A stretch of 64,000 nucleotides of DNA. Source: Rana temporaria. Its lineage: Eukaryota; Chordata; Amphibia; Anura; Ranidae. Made by a program: the position numbers and the translations under genes. Below, one piece after another: positions 54,291-64,000 of this stretch. The notes beneath the pieces are model-generated. The model saw only the letters and a list, made by a program, of their open reading frames with translations, did not search any database and was not told the DNA's origin. Within the stretch, counting starts at the first letter, position 1. Every line of letters begins with the position of its first letter. The stretch is taken from assembly GCF_905171775.1 (NCBI RefSeq), contig NC_053497.1, positions 100,053,157 through 100,117,156 on the forward strand, read 5' to 3'.

Positions 54291-54654
54291 TAAAATCTAG
54301 AAACTGGTTGCTATGCACAGCTACTCCAGTCTTGGTAAATTCCCCTCCCTGTGTTGCAGCAAGAATCTGGTTTAGGAGAACACCCCCCCCCCCTGTCCTC
54401 CCAGGTCAACACCCCCCCCCCCCCCCCCCCCCCCCATTCACCAGGTCATGATGCCTAGCACTGTGATGAGATGCTGTGTTTGTTTCTAGTCCCTCAAGGT
54501 CTGTAGCACTGTGGAACCGATACAGAAGGACATTTTTGTTGCGTAATCTAAACAGTGAAATTCTTGTGAGCTACCATATGATGCCTATTAATTTAATCAA
54601 GCCAACTGCTCGCACTAATCACGTCTCATATGATCATGCACAGCAAATTGAAAT

Positions 54655-56412
54655 ATAGAGGAGAGTGCCGCGCTGTCTTAACCTAAAACTGTGATACCTT
54701 ATTAAATGCTCTTATTGCAAATCGTACAACTATTGCCTTATCCTTTATTTAAAGTGTCCACGTGATCTAAAGTGCAAAAATATATTGCAATTATTATATT
54801 TGTAAACAAAGTCCTTATAAAAAGTGCTTCAATTATATCACAAAAAAATGTGTTCCATTTTTTTCTGGCTGCTATAGTGCACCAATCTATACAGGTAACA
54901 AAGCATTCTCAGCGTGGAGAGAAGACACCACTTCGGGGGCTACAAATGGCTTTTGTCACTTGTATAGATTGTTGCATTATAGCACCCATTAAATGTGAGT
55001 ACTCTAATGTAGTGCCATGCTCCCATTGAGTAGGCGCTATGTGTTAAATTTTAGTTGTCTGAGATGTAGTTTTTAGCTCAGAAGGATTATGCTAAATTGT
55101 TGGTTCTGTTTCAGTTCAGCTGGGTTGCACAATTTTGCCCTTGACGGTGGGTGTCGCTGTTACCACAGGTCAAGGTTGGAAAGGCAGCAGGCTGGATGCA
55201 TTGGGTATCTCTTTCCCAGAACCAGTGGTCAACCCGCTGTCATTCTGGGGAGGGGTACTTAAGGGACAGACGCCATTTTGGCGGGGTCTTCCGATCCTGA
55301 CCTGATGGCCCTCCTGGCCTCAGGGATGTGTGGGCTGTTTCGTAGCCTTGGGGCAGGCTGGTCCGAGGCCTTGCAACTGAGTGGGCCCAGGAGTTTCTGG
55401 GGCCTACTAATCCAGGGATGGAAGCTGAACCAGTGGGATTCAATTGAAGGACGTATCCTGGCAAATTTACCTCACTGTGCTGCCGGCCTGGCTGAAAGAT
55501 TCTTGGCACCGTGAGTTGTGTACTTTTATTGGAACAATACAAAGTGTGCGAGTGGTTACACGATCTTGTGGCAGAAGATCATGGGACGGCCTGACAACAC
55601 TTATCAAGTCTGTGGCAGAGACTTTGACGAGCTTCGCACCAGCTGCTAGGCCAGTGAGAGTAGGCCTATCTGATGGTTGCTGAAATCCAGTGTGGAACTG
55701 AATTAATCCTCTGGATCTAAGTTGTACCCATCCGTCTACCCCTCTGTTGGAGAACTTTGTTCAATAAAAACCTTGAAAGAGACTTTGTGTTTGGTGCAGA
55801 CATTTTTGTGGACAACTCTTCAAGGAGAACCCCTGAAACGAGCATATGGAACAGTAAGGTAACTGCAGGCCCAAATCTAAACCGGCAGCTCCTTCGGGGG
55901 TAGTGCTATACTAATATAGGGATTGTTGTTGCATATTGATAAACTTTTTTTAAACCGATAATACGCTATGGAGTTTCATCTATTATACCCATCTGTGGAA
56001 AAACGTACCATAAACCAGCCCAACATCCCAGCATACACATTGAACCCAGAGGTGGTTCAGAAGCGTGTTTTGACCAAGCTTAGCCACAGGGTCGCTCGCT
56101 CCTAAGGTGAGCGCATAATTGGGGGAGCACCAGAGTGGACATATATGGACGTTTGATTTTTTTTATCACCAGAATTTATGGATTTGATGGAATTAAAATG
56201 GACTTTATATGTACCTTAACGCGTGGTATCGCATGAAGAAAATCGCGCGCAGCACTTTGTTTATAAATGTACACATTACAATATATTTTTGCACTTTTCA
56301 TCACGTGGTCACTTTAAATAATGGATAAGGCAATAGTTGTAGTATTTGCAAGAAGAGCATGTTATCACAATTTTAGGTTAAGACAGCGTGGCACTCTCCT
56401 CTATATTACATT
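54655..56412. repeat. Large inverted pair enclosing about 1.4 kb
   Basis: GAGGAGAGTGCCGCGCTGTC (54,658) pairs with GACAGCGTGGCACTCTCCTC (about 56,382). TATTGCCTTATCC pairs with GGATAAGGCAATA, and GTGCAAAAATATATTG pairs with CAATATATTTTTGCAC. The arms are about 170-190 bp. The enclosed sequence (about 54,850-56,230) shows no domain I know. It has a TTCAATAAAAACCTTG segment near 55,760 and could be part of a retroelement or a long non-autonomous element. No gene is called. Confidence 0.6.
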
Positions 56413-56557
56413 TTTGTTCTGTGCCAAATTGGCAGAAGTTGAGCAAGTGGCCCACAAGTGTAAGGGACACCCTTTAGCGCACAGTATGTAGGCAAAGGAC
56501 ATGTCCCGGCCATGTAGCCTAACACTTGTTGGTAAAATAGTATATTCTATATAGAGA

Positions 56558-56879
56558 CAGGGCTGGTGCTACTACTAGGGTGCCCGGCCACTGGTGTTCC
56601 TACTCTCTTTTTTCTGCAGCCAGCAACTATGTCTCAGCAGGCAGCCACTGCTCCGTTTGCACATAGCGTCAGAGGCGCAGCGCCTGGTGGAGGTCTGTGT
56701 CCTGACTCCCGAATGAATGGAAGCAAGCAAACATTTTTTGATGGGTGCTGGTGAGGTTGCATTTGATGGGCGCTTCATTAAAAGGTGGGGTATACATGGG
56801 CAGGGCAAAGGGGGTGGAGCCAAGGGGGCGGCAAAATATGGTTTTGCCTAGGGTGTCAAAAATGCTTGCACCAACCCTG
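56558..56879. mobile_element. hAT-like element, 322 bp, perfect duplication
   Basis: The ends CAGGGCTGGTGC and GCACCAACCCTG are inverted, and the flanks TATAGAGA at 56,550-56,557 and 56,880-56,887 are identical. It contains AGGGTGCCCGGC near the left end and TAGGGTGTCAAAAATGC near the right. No transposase frame. It lies in fip1-like intron 1, about 550 bp before exon 2. Confidence 0.85.
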
Positions 56880-57427
56880 TATAGAGATGTACACATCACA
56901 CCAAAGAGGGACAGCTGAGGCTGCACAAGGGAAAGAGATTTGGTCCCAAAAGAGGGACAGTCCCTCCAAATGAAAGGCAGTTGGGGACTATGTTGAAAAA
57001 CTCTGGAGAATGAAGTGTGCCTAGTAAAGAAAGTATATCTGGGTTGTTGGTTGTGGACTTTCCGTGAATTTAGACCTGGGACAGATTTCATGTTTTCAGT
57101 GGGTGGGGAGCCCTGTCCCACTTCCTTGAAGCTTCCCTATTTCTTCACTACTTTTCCTTTTCCACTGTGTGCTGCTCCTCCTGCAGGATACATTGTAAGC
57201 CCTCACTGGAAACAATTTTTAATTCTAATAAAAAAACACATAGATAAAACCATCTTGTTTTAGTGCTGATGATAGTGTGGTTACTCTCTTCAACTGCGTG
57301 TTTTAATTTTTGTTAGATAAATTATGTTCTCTTGCACATATCTACACTCCTTCTTCTTTTTTTTTATATATATATATATATATATATATTTGGATTGTAC
57401 CCATACTGACTGATGTGGTTTTTGCAG

Positions 57428-57470
57428 GTTCTGCTACTCCCTCGCCAGATGAGACTGGATCAACCTCTGG
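57428..57470 (+). CDS. fip1l2: FIP1-like factor, coding exon 2
   Basis: This 43-bp exon follows acceptor GGTTTTTGCAG and precedes donor GTAGGTCT. Joined to the split Gly codon of exon 1 it reads GSATPSPDETGSTSG, the last Gly being split again. The frame fits both neighbours exactly. I recognise no fixed motif. In FIP1L1 the residues after WLYGG are PWDVHVHSD, and these are not present here. Either this paralog lost that exon or it lies undetected in the 13.4-kb intron before. Confidence 0.72.
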
Positions 57471-57831
57471 GTAGGTCTATCTTAGCAGGAATGTATAGTG
57501 GTTTTAAACAGTATATACTTTAAGGGTGAGAGCTAAAAATGAAAACTTCTTGCATGCTTTTGAGCTCAGTTTCTAAAATCGTCCCAATTTTCTTTAAAGC
57601 ACCCCTTTTTTAATCTGAGTTTTATCATGCACACTGAAGCAAAAAATATTTTATTAGTTGTGGATGCAGATCACGTACTTCTCGCTGCATGTTTATGTAC
57701 ACAAATGTACTGTCTTTTGTGTGTATTCTTTCTTGGTGTGAGGTATGTGTGCGTAATAAAAAATAAAAATAAAATTTGTTATATTATACATATAATTTTT
57801 TTTTTTGTTTGTTTGTCTCCTGAATCCATAG

Positions 57832-57904
57832 ACCTACTCGATCATTTGATCCCCTTCATGATCTATCTAGTGGGAGCCTGGAGCAGAAGGAAGAGTCACT
57901 GCAG
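57832..57904 (+). CDS. fip1l2: FIP1-like factor, coding exon 3
   Basis: This 73-bp exon follows acceptor TCCTGAATCCATAG and precedes donor GTGAGCTT. It completes the split Gly and gives 24 codons, PTRSFDPLHDLSSG then SLEQKEESLQ, leaving phase 0. It is polar and acidic, like the low-complexity N-terminal region of FIP1 proteins. The support is the frame continuity with both neighbouring exons and the good splice sites. Confidence 0.72.
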
Positions 57905-58129
57905 GTGAGCTTCTCTGTGGTTCATATGTGCCAAGGAGGGAAAATATTCAGTTGCTGGTACAGCAATAAAAAAATTGAGGAAAAAAGTATGTAATTTTGC
58001 GCCATGGCCTGATATAAATCCTAGAGCAGCTAGCGCAATATTGTAGTACCAGATAAAAACCAAACCGTGCAGCGCTACATAAATTGATGAAACCTCTATT
58101 ACTCGTACAATAACATATATAAGAAATTG

Positions 58130-60745
58130 CAACATGGCCGAGAGGATGGGGAGCTCTTGTATTGCGAACATTAGCGAGGAAGATGGTACCTTTCTCTCTG
58201 ATCCAGCACTAATTGATGCCAGATTTGAGAAATGCTATACACGCCTCTATGCTTCTTGGGCTACCTACTCCTCTCTAGATGACTTGACCACGTTTCTTGA
58301 CACTGTGGAATCCCAACCCTGACCGCAAAAGCCGTGCAGACCCTTGAGAGTCCTATCACTCTGAAAGAGGTCCAGGGGGCTAGTAAATCTTTAAGTCCTG
58401 ATGGACTTCCTTCAGAATGCTACAAAACTAACCTAGAAGTTGTAGGCCCGTACTATTTCTCAACACTCACCAAAGCACTAGAGCTGCAATCTCTCCTGCC
58501 TTCCATGTCAGAAGCTGTAGTTGTTGGCATACCCGAGCCTGGAAAAGACCCAGAACTTTGCTCGTCCTATCGGCCCATATGTCTACTTAACGTGGATGCT
58601 AAAATCCTAACCAAGATATTGGCCAATAGGCTAAACGTTGTTATACTCTCCTTAATTCATGGAGACTAAACAGGATTAATCGGCTCCACACCAACATAGC
58701 CTTATTCAGGGACAAAAACACTGGGGGAGCGGTGGCCTCTCTGGACGCAGAAAAGGCCTTTGATTCAGTAGAATGGGATTTCCTGTGGCAGGTATTGGCC
58801 AGATTCGCCCCCAAATTTATCTCCTGGGTCCAGCTAATCTATAGGTCCTCGGTGGCTTGGGTGTGCACTGGCGGTATCCTCTTCCACCTCAGTAGGGATA
58901 CGAGGCAGGGCTGCCCCCTGTCCCCCGGGGATTTTTTCTCTCGCCATAGAGCCCATGGCGATCCTGATCCCCTTGACGGACGAGGTGAGGGGATTGCAGG
59001 TCGGCCCGCTGGTGGAGCAGTTATCGATGTACGCAGACGATACACTTCTGTACCTTGGTAATGAATCAGACTCTCACGGCGGCACTAGTGATCATAGATG
59101 GATATGGCAACTTCTCTGGGGTTAAAATTAATTGGGGTAAGTCAATCTTTTCCCACTATCCGACTCTGCTCCCCCCTCCGTCTCGCCCGACCCATCTACA
59201 AAGGGTCTCCCAATTCCCTGGCATAAAAATCGCTAACAAACTCTCCTGTTACCTGACAGATGACTTTTATCCGATCATGCAGACTATGATGGAGAATTGC
59301 CAATCTTGGAAAACATTCCCCCCTGACACCGGTAGGATGGGTAAATTTGTCAAAATGTACTTTTCTTCTCAAATTCATATATGCATTTCGGAACAGCCCT
59401 GTCCCTATTCCTGCTGCCATCTTTCGCAAATTAGACGGGATAGTTACTTCCTTCATTTGGGGTGGGAAGGTCCCTAGAATAGCTAAAAAACAAACTACAA
59501 CTAACATTGTCCTCGGGTGGATTTCATTGCCCTGTTTCCAAAAGTACCACTGGGCGCTGTCCACTGGTGGTTTGTCCAATCCAGATCTAACCCTGCGGTC
59601 AACCTTGAGTTGGCTGTGATGGGTTCCTACTCTGCCCTAACAAACATGGTATACAGGGGGTTGAAGCAAAGTCCACAAGCAACGACCTCGATGCGAAATG
59701 ACGGATCAGGTTTGGGAAAAGTTTACTGCTGCAGTTAAGGTTGCCGACACTATTTCATCTCACACCCCGCTATGGGGCAACCCCAAACTTTCACACTTTA
59801 GATCCATCCCAATCTGGTGAAGTTGCAGCAGATTATGCCCACCGGGGTGCCACTTCCCTTACGGAACTAAAGGAGACCTTTCAGCTCCCCATATGGATGC
59901 TGTTTCGTTACCTACAGTTGAAACATGCCTCACAGGTGCAATTCCCTGCTCCAATCACTATGATGCCACATGTAGTGGAGAGGTGTCTCGCCTCTAGGGG
60001 CGTGGATAGAATCCTATCCTCTCTATATCTACGTCTTACATGTGAGGACTCTGAGAGGGCATCTCCTCTATTTCACTCCTGGAAGACAGATATCCCCTCC
60101 CTGTCAGAAAATGACTGGGACCTGGCCCTACAACAATATATAGCAACGGTGATCTCTGCCAAGGACCGCTTTTATACAGCTAAAATTCATACACAGAGCT
60201 TACTACACAAAAAAAGACTTGCTAGAATATATCCCACACGGTCTGAGATATGTCCTAAGTGTCAACAGGCAGTTGGGACATGCTACCGTGTCATCTGATA
60301 TTGACCAATCATTCAGGCCTTCTGGAGAAAGGTGGTCTTGGATATTAATGCAGCCTTTCAGTGTCGGTGGATCCCAATGTGCTTCTCTTAGGCATAACTG
60401 AGTCAGTGACACACTCTGTACATACCAGGTTGTTGCTGTTCTATTCGTGTTTCTATGCTAGGAAAGTACTCCTACAACACTGGAAATCGTATGGGGCTCT
60501 GTGGTTTCTAACCAAAGCCCTTGTTGGGTGCCATCATGCTGTTTCTGCTCAGTCTTGTAAGGGACGTTTGCAGGCTGCAGACGACTTTGCCAGCTTGGCT
60601 GCACAGACTGGGGGGGGGGGGGGGGATAGGATGGCACTGATTTCCTGGTTAGTATTTATAATGGCGTTATGCAAAAAATGTTTGCCTATGCATTTATTAC
60701 CTCTGTATATTACAAAATTAATAATGGTAAGTTTGTGCGCCCCCT
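58130..60745 (+). pseudogene. L1/Tx1-type LINE remnant, broken reverse transcriptase
   Basis: Decayed reading frames in several phases show, in order, SPDGLPSECYK (58,395), SYRPICLLNVDAKILTKILA (58,566), SLDAEKAFDSVEWDFLWQVL (58,738), DTRQGCPLSP and MYADDTLLYL (59,030). They continue with FSGVKINWGKS (59,115) and EICPKCQQAVGT (60,245) near the C-terminus. These are the RT motifs and C-terminal cysteine area of the L1/Tx1 branch of non-LTR retrotransposons. Many stops and frameshifts rule out activity, and no endonuclease domain is seen, so it is 5' truncated. It lies in fip1-like intron 3 in the sense orientation. A G run of about 15 lies at 60,611-60,625. Confidence 0.85.
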
Positions 60746-60819
60746 AGCCTATGCTGGCTTTCAGTACGGCTGGCAGAACTTTAAAATGCTGACATACAAA
60801 TTCTCTATATTCTGTACAG

Positions 60820-60911
60820 ATCACTCAGAGCTTCAGTGATGCCGAAGAGGACAGCGACACTGACAGTGATGATGTGGAGGTCACAATCGGCGATATTCAT
60901 ACATCCTGCAT
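60820..60911 (+). CDS. fip1l2: FIP1-like factor, coding exon 4: acidic region and VTIGDI
   Basis: After acceptor CTATATTCTGTACAG the frame reads ITQSFSDAEEDSDTDSDDVE then VTIGDIHTSC, and ends with two bases of a split codon before donor GTATGTTG. The block of Ser/Asp/Glu followed by V-x-VTIGDI is the conserved N-terminal signature of FIP1L1 (DSDSDSDD... VHVTIGDIKT). This region binds poly(A) polymerase in FIP1 proteins; the Asp/Ser run is also a likely CK2 target. Later exons, with the Fip1 motif that binds CPSF30 and the Arg-rich tail, lie beyond 64,000. Confidence 0.88.
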
Positions 60912-60984
60912 GTATGTTGGTTTTACTTCCTCCATAGAAGAATAAAAAGTTATAAATGTTAATAATCATTGAGGTGGCGTATGT

Positions 60985-61390
60985 GGCGCACCAGATGAGA
61001 AAACCGCCGCTCCAGGTGAGCACCTCCAGGCAATCACTGTCTGCTCAGGAACCAAATGGGTGCTGGCAATGCACAGGACATGCGGATAGAGAAATAGATG
61101 GACAGCCACACTCCAAAAAGTCTTAAAGACGTGCTCTTTATTAGTGGGAAAAATGCACAGCATACAATCAGCATACAGTGGGGAAAATAAGCTAACGCGT
61201 TTCGCATTGACTTTCAATGCTTAATCCTAGCTATGATTAAGCATTGAAAGTCAATGCGAAACGCGTTAGCTATTTTCCCCACTGTATGCTGATTGTATGC
61301 TGTGCATTTTTCCCACTAATAAAGAGCATGTCTTTTTTAAGACTTTTTGGAGTGCGGCTATCCATCTATTTCTCTATCCGCATGTGGCGC
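60985..61390. repeat. Foldback with paired ACGCGTTTCGCATTGA cores
   Basis: The left arm contains GATAGAGAAATAGATGGACA, TTTATTAGTGGGAAAAATGC, CAGCATACAGTGGGG and GCTAACGCGTTTCGCATTGA. The right arm holds each in inverted order, centred near 61,232 (CCTAGCTATGATTA). The outer word GTGGCGCACCAGA is direct, at about 60,980 and 61,384, and may be a target duplication. It shares text with 52,230-52,547. Confidence 0.8.
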
Positions 61391-61620
61391 ACCAGACCTC
61401 AGGAAGGATGTACTGGAAATAGAGAGAGTACAAAGAAGGGCAACAAAATGTATAAAGAGTCTGGAGGATATTGGTTATGAAGAAAGGTTGTGAGCACTGA
61501 ACTTATTCTCTCTGGAGAAGACACTTGAGAGGGGATATTTCAATTTACAAATACCGTACTGGTGACCCCCAAAATAGGGATAAAACTTTCATATAAGGGA
61601 GTTTAACAAGACATGTGGTC
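61384..61620 (+). pseudogene. CR1/L2-type LINE fragment
   Basis: The translation LRKDVLEIERVQRRATKCIK then SLEDIGYEERL, a stop, and ALNLFSLEKT is the well-known C-terminal part of RT in CR1/L2/Rex-type non-LTR elements (...VQRRATKMIKGLE...YEERL..L.LFSLEKRR). The rest is lost. Sense orientation in fip1-like intron 4. Confidence 0.8.
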
Positions 61621-61815
61621 AGGGCCGTCTTAATAGCATCATGGGCCCCTGGGCAAAGTAAAGCTCTGGGGCCCCTACAATGGAGACGGCACAGGTAAAC
61701 CGACATCAAGTAGGTAGGAGGCAGAAAAGTGGAGCTTCCCCTTTGGGGTGGAGCTCCGCATTAACTACATGAACAATCATTCTGTACAGCAAAGAAACGG
61801 TGGGAAAATACTACA
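61621..61815. repeat. CAGGGCCGTCTTAATAGC-type element fragment
   Basis: The start TCAGGGCCGTCTTAATAGC followed by ATGGGCCCCTGGGC is the left end of a hAT-like element style. No matching right end is found before the Tc1 copy at 61,818. Confidence 0.5.
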
Positions 61816-61817
61816 TA

Positions 61818-63316
61818 CGGTGCCTTGAAAAAGTATTCGGCCCCCTTGAACTTTGCAACCTTTTGCTACATTTCAGGCTTCAAACATAAACATATAAAAC
61901 TGTATTTTTTTTTTTTGAACAATCGACAACAATTATTCAGCCCCCTTAAGTTATTACTTTGTAGCGCCACCTTTTGCTGCGATTACAGCTGTAAGTCGCT
62001 TCTCTTCGCTTCAGTTTTGCACATCGAAACAGCTCGAGCTCAGTGAGGTTGGATGGAGAGCGTTTGTGAACAGCAGTTTTCAGTTCTCCACAGATTCTCG
62101 ATTGGATTCAGGTCTGGACTTTGACTTGGCCATTCTAACACCTGGATATGTTTATTTGTGAACCATTCCATTGTAGATTTTGCTTTATGTTTTGGATCAT
62201 TGTCTTGTTGGAAGACAAATCTCCGTCCCAGTCTCAGGTCTTTTGCAGACTCCATCAGGTTTTCTTCCAGAATGGTCCTGTATTTGGCTCCATCCATCTT
62301 CCCATCAATTTTAACCATCTTCCCTGTCCCTGCTGAAGAAAAGCAGGCCCAAACCATGATGCTGCCACCACCATCTTTGACAGTGGGGATGGTGTGTTCA
62401 GGGTGATGAGCTGTGTTGCTTTTACGCCAAACATAACGTTTTGCATTGTTGCCAAAAAAGTTTGATTTTGGTTTTATCTGACCAGAGCACCTTCTTCCAC
62501 ATGTTTGGTGTGTCTCCCAGGTGGCTTGTAGCAAACTTTAAACGACACTTTTTATGGATATCTTTAAGAAATGGCTTTCTTCTTGCCACTCTTCCATAAA
62601 GGCCAGATTTGTGCAGTATACGACTGATTGTTGTCCTATGGACAGAGTCTCCCACCTCAGCTGTAGATCTCTGCAGTTCATCCAGAGTGATCATGGGCCT
62701 CTTGGCTGCATCTCTGATCAGTCTTCTCCTTGTATGAGCTGAAAGTTTAGAGAGACGGCCAGGTCTTCGTAGATTTGCAGTGGTCTGATAATCCTTCCAT
62801 TTCAATATTATCGCTTGCACAGTGCTCCTTGGGATGTTTAAAGCTTGGAAATCTTTTTGTATCCAAATCCGGCTTTAAACTTCTCCACAACAGTATCTCG
62901 GACCTGCCTGGTGTGTTCCTTGTTCTTCATGATGCTCTCTGCGCTTTAAATGGACCTCTGAGACTATCACAGTGCAGGTGCATTTATACGGAGACTTAAT
63001 TACACACAGGTGGATTCTATTTATCATCATTAGTCATTTAGGTCAACATTGGATCATTCAGAGATCCTCACTGAACTTCTGGAGAGAGTTTGCTGCACTG
63101 AAAGTAAAGGGGCTGAATCATTTTGCACGCCCAATTTTTTTTTTTTTTTTTTGTTAAAGTTTGAAATATCCAATAAAATTCGTTCCACTTCATGATTGTG
63201 TCCTACTTGTTGTTGATTCTTCAAAAAAAAAAATAGTTTTATATCTTTGTTTGAAGCCTGAAATGTGGCAAAAGGTCGCAAAGCTCAAGGGGGCCAAATA
63301 CTTTCGCAAGGCACTG
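61818..63316 (-). mobile_element. Tc1-like DNA transposon, copy 2
   Basis: It starts CGGTGCCTTGAAAAAGTATT and ends TTCGCAAGGCACTG, with TA on both flanks (61,816-61,817 and 63,317-63,318). Length is 1,499 bp. The left terminal repeat is shortened by loss of the AAGTGGGACACAATC to AATTTGGCGTGC part. It belongs to the same family as 22,881-24,518, with high identity through the transposase. It lies in fip1-like intron 4. Confidence 0.92.
61945..62930 (-). pseudogene. Tc1-like transposase pseudogene, copy 2
   Basis: The ancestral ATG is the complement of 62,928-62,930. The same 1-base loss after GYKKISK and the same 2-base loss after PIENLWR seen in copy 1 are present. The segment 62,820-62,422 is open (QAIILKWKDYQTT, RRPGRLSKLSAHTRRRLI), including the Arg codon that is a stop in copy 1. 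An extra A in a run near 62,455 then shifts the frame, and the core resumes in 62,534-62,040 with FQQDNDPKHKA and SPDLNPIENLW. It is inactive. Confidence 0.9.
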
Positions 63317-63318
63317 TA

Positions 63319-64000
63319 CATAAAGTAACAGCTGTCCTGTGAATATAATATAATCTGCTAGATGCCTCCCCAGCACTCTGACCCCTCTACACCCTAGATA
63401 TCCCCCCAGAACTGTTGCCATATAACATAAGATACCCCTTATATTGTGACCACATCCCTGATTCCCCCTACACTGTGTCCTCTCTACATCCCCGATACCT
63501 CTAGCACTATAGCTACCCCAAGCATTGCTACTCCCTTGATATCCCCCAGCACCATTATTCCATCCATGTAGTACCCCCTTTTCCAGTGGAGATAGTGCAT
63601 GCAAACTTTTGGCTTTGTGCCCACCTCCAGCACTGGACTCGCCTATACCAATCAAGCAGGCAGAAGGAGGGGCGGAAGAGGGAGCATCCCTCCAGGCCTT
63701 CCAAGCCCTTCTGTGCAAACAGTGCTGGACAGCTGGACTTACCATGACACCATCCACAATGCTACTTCCGCAGGTGGGCTCTCAGTGCTGCTGGCTCAGC
63801 AGCTTCCACTCCAGCTCCTAACCTGCAGCCTTTGAGTCCCGAGCATTCAAGCTGCATTAGGTAGGGTTGGAGCATCACCGGTGCTCCGGCCCTGCCCCTC
63901 CCTGCTGGCTGTGAAATAATGGGTATCGTTTTGCACAGCATGGTGCACCACTGCCAGCCTGCCTCCTTTGTGTATCAATCACTCTCAGTGCCATCATGGC
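63319..64000. other. Unassigned end of window, fip1-like intron 4
   Basis: No exon is recognised. The stretch 63,365-63,590 has loosely repeated CCCC-rich words such as GATATCCCCC and GATACCCC, like a decayed minisatellite. The 172-codon minus-strand frame (63,239-63,757) comes from this low-complexity sequence and is not a gene. Confidence 0.5.

Noticed and set aside
55278..55683. Frames of 78-100 codons on both strands between the inverted arms
   Set aside because: No recognisable motif and no consistent frame. Left as unassigned interior of the larger inverted pair.
44001..57427. Search for a PWDVHVHSD-type fip1 exon
   Set aside because: Trp-Asp codon pairs near 46,564, 51,666, 52,450 and 55,434 lack fitting flanks, phase or splice sites.
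63239..63757. 172-codon minus-strand frame near the window end
   Set aside because: It arises from a C-rich low-complexity stretch and the right end of the Tc1 copy. No domain.

Overview
The window looks like a stretch of amphibian nuclear genome, most likely an anuran and perhaps a ranoid frog. It carries exons of two vertebrate genes with normal GT-AG introns. It also carries a DIRS-type tyrosine-recombinase retrotransposon, Tc1-like transposons, hAT-like miniature elements with 8-bp target duplications, LINE remnants and very many foldback (palindromic) repeats. The species guess rests on this repeat style and on intron sizes, not on a diagnostic gene.

Layout. (1) 1-7.3 kb: dispersed repeats upstream of, or in, the first intron of the first gene. 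(2) 7.3-16.2 kb: the last five coding exons of a CHIC-family gene on the plus strand, best read as chic1; its first exon is not in the window. (3) 16.2-18.1 kb: non-repetitive sequence that probably holds the chic1 3'UTR. (4) 18.1-43.7 kb: intergenic repeat territory. It includes a Tc1-like element (22,881-24,518), a structurally complete DIRS1-like retrotransposon (about 28,994-34,599) with intact gag, RT/RNase H and tyrosine-recombinase frames, nested foldback elements, and a large AT-rich minisatellite (42,836-43,580). (5) 43.9 kb to the end: the 5' part of a FIP1-like gene on the plus strand, with exons at 43,913-44,000, 57,428-57,470, 57,832-57,904 and 60,820-60,911; the rest lies past the window. 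Its introns hold composite AACCTTGG-type elements, hAT-like elements, an L1/Tx1-type LINE remnant, a CR1/L2-type fragment and a second Tc1 copy.

How it fits together. CHIC encodes a small palmitoylated, vesicle-associated membrane protein; FIP1-like encodes a subunit of the mRNA cleavage and polyadenylation machinery. They do not form a pathway. Their head-to-tail neighbourhood matters because chic1-fip1l2 is the arrangement described for the region from which the eutherian X-inactivation centre arose (Chic1, Fip1l2, Lnx3 and others in chicken). If the naming holds, this window is an amphibian view of that ancestral locus. The FIP1 gene would then be the fip1l2 ohnolog rather than fip1l1.

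Most promising observations: the conserved synteny; two predicted spliceosomal introns in the gag of the DIRS element; an internal complementary region in that element that reads as the footprint of a circular intermediate; two Tc1 copies 38 kb apart that carry the same disabling lesions; and three copies of a palindromic hAT-like family with recognisable target duplications. No tRNA, rRNA or CRISPR array was recognised. Repeat family labels based on terminal sequences are my own descriptions, not database names.
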